From assembly GCA_041984235.1 (NCBI GenBank), contig JBHIYN010000004.1:62001-126000 (forward strand): 64,000 nt of DNA, read 5' to 3'. Within the stretch, counting starts at the first letter, position 1, and every line of letters starts with the position of its first letter. Shown piece by piece: positions 53,221 to 61,665 of this stretch. The notes under the pieces are model-generated. The model did not search any database and was not told the origin of the DNA. It worked only from the letters and a program-made list of their open reading frames with translations. The DNA is from JBHIYN01 sp041984235. Its GTDB lineage: Bacteria > Pseudomonadota > Gammaproteobacteria > Ga0077536. The position numbers and the translations under genes were made by a program.

Positions 53221-55508
53221 TCGAAGACGCCCGGGTGGGCCGCGCGCGCCGCGGCCAGGATGGCCTCGTCGCTGGCCTCGTCACCAGGGTGCTGGTCGCG
53301 CCACGCGGCGAGGTAGGCGGTGACGCCGCCGAAGCGGGCCAGCCGCGCCCGCGCGGCCTGCTGTGCCGTCGCCGGCTCGAGCTCGGCGAGGCAGGAGTAA
53401 AACGACGGCGCCAGCCCGAAGTCGGTCAGCACCTCGGTGTTGAGGGCGTTGACGTTGACGCCACCCGGGGTGTCGGAGCCCTTGAACTGCTTCTGGGTGC
53501 CGACCATGCCGGTCAGCATGCCCGGCAGCAGCACCGCGTAGCCGAAGGTCTCGCCGCGATCGTTGTACAGCCGGCACAGGTCGCCGTCGGCGATGCCGCG
53601 CGCGCGTGCCTCGTCCGGGCTGATCTCGAACGTCGGTCGCGACTGCATCGCGCGCAGGCGCTCGACGGCCTGGAAGGAGTCGCCGACGAAGTAGTGCGAG
53701 GCATTGCTCAGCACCTGCAGCGGGAAGCGTGCGCGCAGCGGATCTTCCTGGCCTTCCATCTCCGGCACGTGCGCGGGCAGGGGATCGGCGCCCTCGGCAG
53801 CGACGCCGTCCGACCAGATCTGGATGCGGCCGTCGTCGGTCGGCCAGCCGATCTCGAGCCAGCGCCGTTTCGGATGGTCGTAGTTGGCGCGCGCCCAGCC
53901 GTTCTCGACCAGGTCCTCGAAGCGGATGCCGTCGACCAGCGGGTTCAGCTCGCCGTCGAGGAAATGCCCGCGGATGATGTCCTCGTCGCTCTGCGTGAAG
54001 GCGTCGCCGGAATCCTCCACGTAGCCCATGCGCCGCGCAAGGCGGCGGAACAGCTCGGCGTTGCTCACGCTCTCGCCCAGCGGGTCGATCACCGGCCGGT
54101 TCATGGCGTAGTGGTAGTAACCGTAAGCGCCGTGGAAGTCGGTGCGCTCGAGCTGGGTGTCGGCCGGCAGCACGATGTCGGCGTAGTCGCAGCTGTCGGT
54201 CCACATGGTGTCGTGGACCACGGTGAAGAGATCCTCGCGTGCCATGCCGCGGCGCATGTCGTTGACGTTGGGTACGCAGTTGGCGGGGTCGGCGTTGTAC
54301 ACGAACAGGCACTTGATCGGCGGGTCCAGCGGCTCGCCGTTCCAGCCGATGTCGCGGGTCAGGGCGCGCGCCATCTGCACCATGTTGACGATGCGCTTCG
54401 AGTCGCGGTCGCCGAGCGAAAAGCGCTGGATGTCCTCGCGGAAGAAGGGATTCCAGTTCTCCTCCAGGCGGCCGAAGCCGGCGCCGCCGCAGCGCTCGCG
54501 CCAGGCGCCGGTGAGCGCCGGCAGCAGCAGCACCGCGCGGCACATCTGCCCGGAGTTCTGGTGGCGGTTGAGGCCGTGGCCGGCACGAATGTAGCTGCGG
54601 CGGGTGCCGCCGTAGGCCAGCGCCAGGCGTTCGATGTCGGCGGCCGGTACGCCGGTGATGTCGGCCACGCGTTCGACGGGATAGTCCGGCAGGCGGGTCT
54701 CGACGAGCTCGCGCCAGCCGCGCGTGTGCCGCTCGAGGAAGTCCTGGTCGTGCAGGCCGTGCTCGACGATGATCTTCATCATGCCCAGGGCCAGCGCGGC
54801 ATCGGTTCCGGGTCTCGGCTGCACGTGCCAGTCCGCCATCCAGGTGGTGCGGGTCGGTCGCGGGTCGATCGCGATCACGCGGCAGCCGCGCTCGCGTGCG
54901 GCGCGTATGAAGGGCATGGCATGCACGCCGGTGCTGACCGAGTTGACGCCCCACAGCAGCATCACGTCGGCTTCTTCGCTCGCCATCGCGATGTCCGGGC
55001 CGTTGGCCGAGCCGTAGGTGTGCATGCAGGCCCAGAAAGCGGCATGGATGCAGATCGACATTTCGAGCCGCGCCGCGCCCATGCGGTTCCAGAAGCGGTT
55101 GTCCATCGTCCAGTAGCCGATCTGGCCGAGCGTGCCGGAGAAGTTGAACGGCTGGATGGCCTCGGCACCGTAGTCGGCGATGATGCGCTCGAAGTTGCCG
55201 CCGATGACGTCCAGCGCCTCGTCCCAGGCGATGCGCTCGAAGCGCGCACCCGGCCCCTTGGGGCCAATGCGGCGGTGCGGGTAGAGCACGCGCCGCGGGT
55301 TGTAGACGAGATCGAGGTAGTGATTGACCTTGTTGCACAGGTGGCCGCGCGTAATCGGGTGGCTGGGATCGCCCTGCACGCGCACCGCCCGGCCGCTGCG
55401 GTCGTCGCGCGTGACCAGCATCGAGCAGGTATCCGGACAGTCGTGCGGGCACACGACGTGATGCAGCGAGTGCCCGGCCGGCACCTCTAGCCTGCGGCTG
55501 CGCGTCAT
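53217..55508 (-). CDS. Molybdopterin oxidoreductase (Mo enzyme 2)
   Basis: A 763-residue DMSO-reductase-superfamily enzyme with no Tat signal, so cytoplasmic. [4Fe-4S] ligands: CPHDCPDTC (C20, C24, C28) and C58 in HLCNK. Later blocks include FVYNADPANCVPN, WTDSCDYADIVLPADTQLERTD and a C-terminal LQVLSNASHYFVGD plus VNALNTEVLTDFGLAPSFY. Sequence around the likely Mo ligand (ACMHTYGSANGPD) has Cys/Ser candidates but I cannot assign one. Oxygen-atom transfer, hydroxylation or hydration are all possible. It is coupled to the flavin/ferredoxin reductase and divergent from the AlkB-like gene. Confidence 0.87.
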   Translation of the reverse strand: MTRSRRLEVPAGHSLHHVVCPHDCPDTCSMLVTRDDRSGRAVRVQGDPSHPITRGHLCNKVNHYLDLVYNPRRVLYPHRRIGPKGPGARFERIAWDEALDVIGGNFERIIADYGAEAIQPFNFSGTLGQIGYWTMDNRFWNRMGAARLEMSICIHAAFWACMHTYGSANGPDIAMASEEADVMLLWGVNSVSTGVHAMPFIRAARERGCRVIAIDPRPTRTTWMADWHVQPRPGTDAALALGMMKIIVEHGLHDQDFLERHTRGWRELVETRLPDYPVERVADITGVPAADIERLALAYGGTRRSYIRAGHGLNRHQNSGQMCRAVLLLPALTGAWRERCGGAGFGRLEENWNPFFREDIQRFSLGDRDSKRIVNMVQMARALTRDIGWNGEPLDPPIKCLFVYNADPANCVPNVNDMRRGMAREDLFTVVHDTMWTDSCDYADIVLPADTQLERTDFHGAYGYYHYAMNRPVIDPLGESVSNAELFRRLARRMGYVEDSGDAFTQSDEDIIRGHFLDGELNPLVDGIRFEDLVENGWARANYDHPKRRWLEIGWPTDDGRIQIWSDGVAAEGADPLPAHVPEMEGQEDPLRARFPLQVLSNASHYFVGDSFQAVERLRAMQSRPTFEISPDEARARGIADGDLCRLYNDRGETFGYAVLLPGMLTGMVGTQKQFKGSDTPGGVNVNALNTEVLTDFGLAPSFYSCLAELEPATAQQAARARLARFGGVTAYLAAWRDQHPGDEASDEAILAAARAAHPGVFE

Positions 55509-55593
55509 GGGCCTCCCCTGGTGCAGTAGCGCGCGATCGACGCCGGGAGCATAACTGATCGAGGACCGCCGAGGGCGCCCGCGGCGGGATCCC

Positions 55594-55608
55594 CGGTATC
55601 AGGTACCG
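55594..55608. promoter_or_regulatory. Inverted repeat CGGTA-N5-TACCG in divergent promoter region
   Basis: A 5-bp perfect dyad, 86 nt upstream of the Mo enzyme 2 start and 132 nt upstream of the AlkB-like start. It lies beside AT-rich TTATAT and TTATTATC segments, plausible promoter parts. Operator status is inference. Confidence 0.3.
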
Positions 55609-55740
55609 TTATATGGAGCCCGTGCTTATTATCAGAACGCGGGACCGGCCCCGGCCGCGGGACTCCCGCTCGCCGCCGGTTTGCGTCAAGATAGGGCGCG
55701 TGCGGCGCGTTTTCCACTGCGCCTGCAGGAGGGGAGTGCC

Positions 55741-56928
55741 ATGTGGAAATACCTGCGCTTCGGCTACATCCACTGGATCTGGATGGCCGCGACAATCGCC
55801 GGGCTGCTCGCCGGCGGCTGGTGGATGTGGACGGGAGCCGTGTTCCTGTTCGCGATTGGCGTCGGCGGCGAGATGCTGACGAAACGCTTTCGCGACGAGA
55901 GCAATCCCGAGTACGGCTTTCCGATCATCCACGACCTGATCCTCTACTCGGCCGTGATCGGCCACGTGCTGACGACCTTCGTCGCCGCGTGGAGCGCCGG
56001 CCACGGGGACGCCTTCGGCTTCGGCGCCTGGCTCAACGCGACCCTCGCCGCCAACGGCGTCGCGTTCGACGTCTTCGCCGCGCGCGATGCCAATCTCTGG
56101 TACCACTACGTCGGCGCCGGCTTCTCGCTCGGCGGTGTGCTCGGGGTCAGCGGCATCTCCGCCGCGCACGAGCTCACCCATCGCACCGGCAATCCGCTCG
56201 ACCTGTGGTTCGGACGCTGGGACTTCGCCTTGAGCTTCGGCACCAACTTCGCGACCGAGCACGTCTTCGGCCACCACCGCCAGCTCGGGGTGCCGGGGGT
56301 GGACCCGGTCTCGCCCAAGCGCGGCGTCGGCTTCTACGACTTCCTGACGCGCGGCACTTGGCAGCAGTGGCGCGGTGGATTCGGCATCGAGAAGCGACGC
56401 CTGGAAGCACTCGGCAAGTCGCCATGGTCGTTGCACAACCGGGTCATCCACGCCTGGCTGCGCGGCGCGCTGGTGGTCGCCCTGGTCGCCCTGGTCGGCG
56501 GCCTGCGCGGCGTCGCCGTGTGGCTGCTGGCGGCAGCGTTCTCCAAGTACATTCTCGAGGGCCTGAATTTCTTCTCGCACTACGGACTGATCCGGCTGCC
56601 CGGCGCGAAGATCACCACGCGCAACACCTTCTCCAGCTTCAACCCGCTCAGCAACCACTTCACCTTCAATCTCGGCCGTCACGGCTCGCACCACGAACAC
56701 GACACGCCGTACTACCTGTTCCGCTACAAGCCGATGCCGGAGTCGCCTTACGGCTACCTGACCATGACCCTGATCTCGTGGATCCCGCCGTGGTTCTGGC
56801 ATCACATGATCCCGATGCTGAGGGAGTGGGACGGTCGCTGGGCGACACCCGAGGAGCTGGCGGTGATCGCCGAGCACAACCGCGAATCCGGAATCCCGGA
56901 TCTGGAGGTTGCCCCGACGCCGGCGTGA
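55741..56928 (+). CDS. Membrane di-iron hydroxylase, AlkB/XylM-like
   Basis: A 395-residue integral membrane non-haem di-iron monooxygenase. All His boxes are present: HELTHR from H143, EHVFGHH (H174-H179), the NFFSHYGL loop and LGRHGSHHEHD from H314. Hydrophobic segments near residues 10-45, 60-80, 120-145 and 240-270 fit the AlkB six-helix fold. AlkB hydroxylates alkane ends and XylM toluene/xylene methyl groups using electrons from a reductase. The flavin/2Fe-2S reductase is 80 nt downstream, the XylM-XylA arrangement rather than AlkB with rubredoxin. GGAGGGGAG precedes the ATG. Substrate chain or ring type cannot be told. Confidence 0.9.
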   Translation: MWKYLRFGYIHWIWMAATIAGLLAGGWWMWTGAVFLFAIGVGGEMLTKRFRDESNPEYGFPIIHDLILYSAVIGHVLTTFVAAWSAGHGDAFGFGAWLNATLAANGVAFDVFAARDANLWYHYVGAGFSLGGVLGVSGISAAHELTHRTGNPLDLWFGRWDFALSFGTNFATEHVFGHHRQLGVPGVDPVSPKRGVGFYDFLTRGTWQQWRGGFGIEKRRLEALGKSPWSLHNRVIHAWLRGALVVALVALVGGLRGVAVWLLAAAFSKYILEGLNFFSHYGLIRLPGAKITTRNTFSSFNPLSNHFTFNLGRHGSHHEHDTPYYLFRYKPMPESPYGYLTMTLISWIPPWFWHHMIPMLREWDGRWATPEELAVIAEHNRESGIPDLEVAPTPA

Positions 56929-57008
56929 ACGCCGCGCGCGCCTGAGTCACGCAGTGCCCGGGCAGGGAGCGCCGGGCCTGTACGCCGAGGTCCCTGCCGC
57001 TGTTCGGA

Positions 57009-58061
57009 TTGTTCAAGAAGCGCGACTACCGCGCGACCGTACTGCCGCGAGGCGAGATGCTGACGGTGCGGGGCGGCGAGCGGTTGCTCGATGCCGCACT
57101 CGGCGCCGGCCTGGCGTGGCCCTACGACTGCCGCGTCGGCAGCTGCGGAACCTGCCGCTGCGTGCTGCGCGCCGGCGCGATCAAGCCGCTGACCGACTTC
57201 AGCTACACCCTCGAGCAGGCCGACATCGCGGCCGGCGCGATCCTCGCCTGCCAGACACGACTGAAGAGCGACATCGAGGTCGAGGTCGTACTGGGTGACG
57301 CAGCGGCGGCGATCGAGACCGCCAGCGGGCGCATCGCGCGGGTAACGCCGCTGACCCACGACATCGTCGAGCTCGAAGTGAGCGTGGAGCGGCCGATCTT
57401 CGCCGCGGCATGTGCCGGGCAGTACGCGGAGATCGGCGTCGACGGCATCGACGGCCGGCGCAGCTACTCGTTCGCGCGCCGGCCCGATCCGAACGGTGCC
57501 CGGGCGCTGCACTTCGCAATTCGTCACGTGCCCGGCGGCGCCTTCACCGACTGGCTGTTCGGCGCCGACCGCGTCGGCAGCGCGCTCGACGTGGCCGGTC
57601 CGTATGGCGATTTCCGGCTGCGGCCGGCCGCCGCGCAGGCCGTGTTCGTGGCCGGTGGCAGCGGGCTGGCGCCGATCGTGGCGCTGCTCGAAGAGGGCGT
57701 GGCCGCCGGTCGTGCCGAGCCCTGCCAGGTCTATTTCGGCGCGCGTACGCAGGCCGATCTCTACTACCTCGAACGTCTCGCCGAGCTCGGCAGGCGCTGG
57801 CGCGGTCCGTTCGAGTTGCGGCCGGTGCTGAGCGCGGAGCCGGCCGATTCCGACTGGCGCGGGCTGCGCGGACTGGTCAGCGATGCGCTCGGCGGCATCG
57901 ACGGCGCCGCTACCGTGGCTTACCTGTGCGGGCCGCCGCCGATGGTCGACGCCGGGATCGCGGCGCTGGCGGAGGCCGGCGTGCCGTCCGATGCCGTGTT
58001 CCACGACAAGTTTCTCGACGCCAGCACGCAGCCGGGCGGCCGCGCCGCGCTCGGCGCCTGA
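57009..58061 (+). CDS. 2Fe-2S ferredoxin/flavin reductase, XylA-like
   Basis: A 350-residue electron-transfer chain: an N-terminal plant-type [2Fe-2S] domain with C41, C46, C49 (CRVGSCGTC) and C81, then an FAD domain (GRRSYSFARRPD) and an NAD(P)H domain (FVAGGSGLAPIVALL, CGPPPM). It passes electrons from NAD(P)H to the preceding AlkB/XylM-like hydroxylase. The start is uncertain: TTG at 57009 has no nearby ribosome binding site, while CTG at 57000 sits 9 nt after GAGG; both are in frame and differ by three residues (LFG). The module is a paralogue of the reductase at 52102-53220 but carries its ferredoxin at the other end. Confidence 0.9.
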   Translation: MFKKRDYRATVLPRGEMLTVRGGERLLDAALGAGLAWPYDCRVGSCGTCRCVLRAGAIKPLTDFSYTLEQADIAAGAILACQTRLKSDIEVEVVLGDAAAAIETASGRIARVTPLTHDIVELEVSVERPIFAAACAGQYAEIGVDGIDGRRSYSFARRPDPNGARALHFAIRHVPGGAFTDWLFGADRVGSALDVAGPYGDFRLRPAAAQAVFVAGGSGLAPIVALLEEGVAAGRAEPCQVYFGARTQADLYYLERLAELGRRWRGPFELRPVLSAEPADSDWRGLRGLVSDALGGIDGAATVAYLCGPPPMVDAGIAALAEAGVPSDAVFHDKFLDASTQPGGRAALGA

Positions 58062-58070
58062 TCGCCGACC

Positions 58071-60395
58071 ATGGGTACCGGCCGAAGCGTTCCGACCGCG
58101 ACCCACTGGGGCAACTTCCTGGTCGAGGTGGCGGGCGAGGACATCGTCGCCGTGCACGACTATGCCGACGAGCCGACGCCCTCGGTCATCGGCCAGGCGC
58201 TCAAAGACAGCCGCGATCCACGCTGCCGTATCGACCGGCCGATGGTGCGCCGCGCCTACCTCGAACGGGGCCGTGCCGCGGGCGGCGCCGGGCGCGGCCG
58301 CGAGGCGTTCGTCGCGGTCGACTGGGAGCAGGCGCTGGACCTCGCCGCCGAGGCCCTGGCGCATACCCGCGATGTCCATGGTCATGCGTCGGTCTACGGC
58401 GGCTCCTACGGCTGGGCCAGTGCCGGCCGCTTTCACCACGCGCAATCGCAGCTGCACCGCTTCCTGAAGAAGTACGGTGGCTACACCGAGTCGGACAAGA
58501 CCTATTCCGCTGCCGCCGGCGAGGTGCTGTTGCCCCATATCCTCGGCCACGACCTCTACACCCTGTTCATGCACACCACGCCGTGGCGCGAGGTGATGGC
58601 GCACGGCGAGCTGGTGGTGTGTTTCGGCGGTATAAATCCCAAGAACCTGCAGGTGGTGATGGGCGGGCCGGGCCTGCACAACGCGCCGGACATCCTGGCC
58701 GCGGTGCGCGCCGCCGGCGTCGACTTCGTCAACGTCAGCCCGCTGCGCGAAGACACCCCGGCAGCGCTGGAGTCGGAGTGGATACCGATCCGCCCGGCGA
58801 CGGACACCGCGTTGATCCTCGCGCTCTGCCACACCCTGCTCGACGAGGGCCTGCACGACGCGGCCTTCCTGGACAGCCATTGCGTCGGTTTCGAACGCTT
58901 CCGCGACTACCTCGACGGCACGGCCGACGGCACCGTGCGCGATGCCGCGTGGGCCGCGGATATCACCGCGGTGCCGGCCGCGACCATTCGCGCGCTGGCG
59001 CGGCGCATGGCGGCCAGCCGCACCTTCATTCCCATGGGCTGGTCGCTGCAGCGCGCCGAACATGGCGAGCAGCCTTACTGGGCCGGCACGGTGCTCGCCG
59101 CCATGCTCGGCCAGATCGGGCTGCCGGGCGCCGGCATCGGTCACGGCGTCGGCTCGCTGCACACCATCGGCTTCATGGGCCGGCGGCTGGTGCCGTTCGA
59201 CTGGGGCGTGTTCGAGCAGGGCGCGAACCCGATCGACTCGGTGATCCCGGTGGCGCGCGTGACCGACATGCTGGAGCGGCCCGGGCAGCCGTTCGACTAC
59301 GACGGCCGCCGCCTGGTCTATCCCGACATCGAGCTGATCTACTGGGCCGGCGGCAACCCCTTTCACCATCACCAGGATCTCAACCGCCTGCGCCGCGCCT
59401 GGCAGAAGCCGGGGACGGTCATCGTCAACGAGCAGGTGTGGACGGCGACTGCGCGCCACGCGGACATCGTGTTTCCGATCACCACCTCGCTGGAGCGCAA
59501 CGACCTTGCCCTGTCGCGCTTCGATCACTACGTCTCGCCGATGCCGCAGGCGCTGCCGCGCTACGCCGAATCACGCGACGACTACGACGTGTTCAGCGCG
59601 CTCGCCGCGCGCCTCGGCTGCGCAGAGGCCTTCACCGAGGGCCGCGACGAGATGGCCTGGGTGCGCCACATCTACGCGGTCTCCGCCGGCCGCGCCGCCG
59701 CGGCCGGGGTCACGCTGCCGGACTTCGAGACGTTCTGGTCCGGCCAGCACTTCTCGCTCGCCGCGCAGTACCCCGAGCGCCGCTTCCTGCTCGAGGCGTT
59801 CCGCGACGACCCGGCGGGGGCCGCGCTCGGCACGCCGTCCGGGCGCATCGAGATCTACAGCGAGACCATCGCCGGCTTCGGCTACGCCGATTGTCCCGGG
59901 CACCCGGTGTGGCTCGACAAGCAGGAGTGGCTGGGCGCGCCGCGCGCGGCCGCTTACCCGCTGCACCTGATCTCGAACCAGCCGACCCCGCGGCTGCACA
60001 GCCAGCTCGATTTTGCCGCGCCCAGCCGGGCGAGCAAGATCGCCGGCCGCGAGCCGGCGCTGATGCATGCCGACGATGCCGCCGCGCGCGGGATCGCGGA
60101 CGGCGACGTGATCCGGCTCTACAACGACCGTGGCGCCTGCCTCGCGGGCGTGCGCCTGACCGCCGACATCCGGCCCGGCGTCGTCCAGCTCGCCACCGGC
60201 GCGTGGTACGACCCGCAGGACATCGACGGCGAGAGCGTGTGCGTGCACGGCAACCCCAACGTGCTCACCCGCGACGCCGGCACCTCCAGCCTGGGCCAGG
60301 GGCCGACCGCGCACAGCTGCCTGGTCGAGGTGGAACGTTTCGACGGCGAGCCACCGCCCGTGACCTGCTTCGATCCGCCCGCGATCATCCGCTGA
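58071..60395 (+). CDS. Molybdopterin oxidoreductase, BisC/DMSO-reductase type (Mo enzyme 3)
   Basis: A 774-residue Mo-bis-pterin enzyme of the type III group without an N-terminal [4Fe-4S] cluster, like BisC, TorA/TorZ and DorA. YGGSYGWASAGRFHHAQSQL contains the Ser that would ligate Mo, matching DMSO reductase. Other blocks: YTESDKTYSAAAG, FGGINPKNLQV, MGWSLQRAEHGEQPYW, WAGGNPFHHHQDLN and HLISNQPTPRLHSQLD. There is no Tat signal, so it is cytoplasmic, as BisC. It would reduce an S- or N-oxide, or run related chemistry. It starts 9 nt after the reductase gene, so it is in the hydroxylase operon. Confidence 0.92.
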   Translation: MGTGRSVPTATHWGNFLVEVAGEDIVAVHDYADEPTPSVIGQALKDSRDPRCRIDRPMVRRAYLERGRAAGGAGRGREAFVAVDWEQALDLAAEALAHTRDVHGHASVYGGSYGWASAGRFHHAQSQLHRFLKKYGGYTESDKTYSAAAGEVLLPHILGHDLYTLFMHTTPWREVMAHGELVVCFGGINPKNLQVVMGGPGLHNAPDILAAVRAAGVDFVNVSPLREDTPAALESEWIPIRPATDTALILALCHTLLDEGLHDAAFLDSHCVGFERFRDYLDGTADGTVRDAAWAADITAVPAATIRALARRMAASRTFIPMGWSLQRAEHGEQPYWAGTVLAAMLGQIGLPGAGIGHGVGSLHTIGFMGRRLVPFDWGVFEQGANPIDSVIPVARVTDMLERPGQPFDYDGRRLVYPDIELIYWAGGNPFHHHQDLNRLRRAWQKPGTVIVNEQVWTATARHADIVFPITTSLERNDLALSRFDHYVSPMPQALPRYAESRDDYDVFSALAARLGCAEAFTEGRDEMAWVRHIYAVSAGRAAAAGVTLPDFETFWSGQHFSLAAQYPERRFLLEAFRDDPAGAALGTPSGRIEIYSETIAGFGYADCPGHPVWLDKQEWLGAPRAAAYPLHLISNQPTPRLHSQLDFAAPSRASKIAGREPALMHADDAAARGIADGDVIRLYNDRGACLAGVRLTADIRPGVVQLATGAWYDPQDIDGESVCVHGNPNVLTRDAGTSSLGQGPTAHSCLVEVERFDGEPPPVTCFDPPAIIR

Positions 60396-60524
60396 GCAGC
60401 GCGTACTACCGCCGCCTCCCTGCCGGCGAGCGACAGCGATGTGCAATGGCGCTGTGCCACAATGGCGCCGGCCCGCCGCTCGGTCGCGGGCAAGGCACAG
60501 GAACGCGCAGGAGATTGATCGACG

Positions 60525-61367
60525 ATGACGACGAACGCAGCACTCGAAGGGCGCATCGCGCTCGTCACCGGCGCCGGCCGCGGGGTCGGCGCGGCACTGG
60601 CGAAGCGGCTGGCGCGCGACGGCGCCGCGGTGGTGGTGGCCGATCTCGACGCCGGGCCGGCCGCTGAGACCGCGGCGGCGATCAGCGCCGCCGGCGGTCG
60701 TGCACAGCCCTTCGCCGGCGACGTCACCGAGGCCGATTACGGCGAGCGCGTGATCGCCTTTATGCAGGAGGCCTTCGGCGGCGTCGACATCATCGTCAAC
60801 AACGCCGGCTACGTGTGGAACAGCGCCATCCACAAGACCTCCGACGAGCAGTGGCAGGCCATGATCGACTGCCACGCGACGGCGCCCTTCCGCATTCTGC
60901 GCGCCGCGGCCCCGTTCATCCGCGAGGCCGCACGCCGCGAGGCGGAGCAGGGCGGCGGACACCAGCGCAAGGTCGTCAACGTGTCCTCCATCGCCGGTCT
61001 CTACGGCGGCGCCACGCAGATCGGCTACTCGGCGGCCAAGGCGGCGCAGGTCGGCATCACGCGCACCCTGGCCAAGGAATGGGCGCGCTACCGGGTCAAC
61101 GTCAACTGCGTCGGCTTCGGCTTCATCGAGACCCGGCTGACCCAGACCTGGAGCGGCGAGGAGCCGGAGCGCATCGAGGTCGGCGGGCGCGACTACGCGG
61201 TCGGCTTCCATGCCGACGCCCAGGCCGATCTCGAGCGCATCATTCCCATGGGCCGTGCCGGCACCCCCGAAGAGGCGGCCGGCGCGCTGTACCTGTTCTG
61301 CATTCCGGAGTCCGACTACATCACCGGCCAGGTGCTGGTTGCGGGCGGCGGGCTGCTGTCGTACTGA
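60525..61367 (+). CDS. Short-chain dehydrogenase/reductase
   Basis: A 280-residue classical SDR: ALVTGAGRGVGAALA, VADLDAG (Asp after strand 2, NAD preferred), VNNAGYVWN, VNVSSIAG and YSAAK active site, and a long C-terminal YITGQVLVAGGGLLSY typical of FabG-like members. It would oxidise a secondary alcohol to a ketone or reverse. It sits 129 nt after Mo enzyme 3 on the same strand, so it may be its own unit of the catabolic cluster. Confidence 0.9.
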   Translation: MTTNAALEGRIALVTGAGRGVGAALAKRLARDGAAVVVADLDAGPAAETAAAISAAGGRAQPFAGDVTEADYGERVIAFMQEAFGGVDIIVNNAGYVWNSAIHKTSDEQWQAMIDCHATAPFRILRAAAPFIREAARREAEQGGGHQRKVVNVSSIAGLYGGATQIGYSAAKAAQVGITRTLAKEWARYRVNVNCVGFGFIETRLTQTWSGEEPERIEVGGRDYAVGFHADAQADLERIIPMGRAGTPEEAAGALYLFCIPESDYITGQVLVAGGGLLSY

Positions 61368-61549
61368 GCGAGCAGCGCGCCGCTGCCGAGCGGCGCCGGC
61401 ACGGCAAGGTGAGCGAGCAGGACATGGCCGATGGCGCCGGCCGCCAGCAGGCTGCCGGCGAGCACGGCGCAGGCCAGGCCACGGCCGTGCGCTGCAGGCG
61501 GAGTCGGCGACTGCGCGCGCCGTACCACGGGGCGATGAATGGCGTTCAT
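61316..61549 (-). CDS. Small membrane protein (tentative)
   Basis: A 77-residue frame with a basic N-terminus (MNAIHRPVVRRAQS) and one hydrophobic helix (LACAVLAGSLLAAGAIGHVL). GAGG lies 9-12 nt before the ATG, a good ribosome binding site. Its 3' part overlaps the end of the SDR gene on the other strand by 52 nt. No family recognised. It fills most of the space before the RNase J-like gene, which favours a real gene, but chance frames are frequent here. Confidence 0.4.
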   Translation of the reverse strand: MNAIHRPVVRRAQSPTPPAAHGRGLACAVLAGSLLAAGAIGHVLLAHLAVPAPLGSGALLAQYDSSPPPATSTWPVM

Positions 61550-61665
61550 GGTGTGATCCTCGGGTCGATTCGCATGCGGCGGGTCGCCGCACGGTCATAC
61601 TCGGTCAGCGACCGGCACGCGGCATCACGCTTGTTGCGATTCCGTTCGAACGATTCGTGCACGGC

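Noticed and set aside
52863..55490. An 875-residue plus-strand open frame antisense to Mo enzyme 2
   Set aside because: Shadow; composition is His/Arg/Val/Asp-rich without motifs.
56802..59528. A 908-residue minus-strand frame antisense to the hydroxylase operon
   Set aside because: Shadow; no domain and crosses three well-supported genes.
57410..60667. A 1085-residue plus-strand frame overlapping the reductase and Mo enzyme 3
   Set aside because: Very Arg/Pro/Ala-rich and out of frame with both proven genes.
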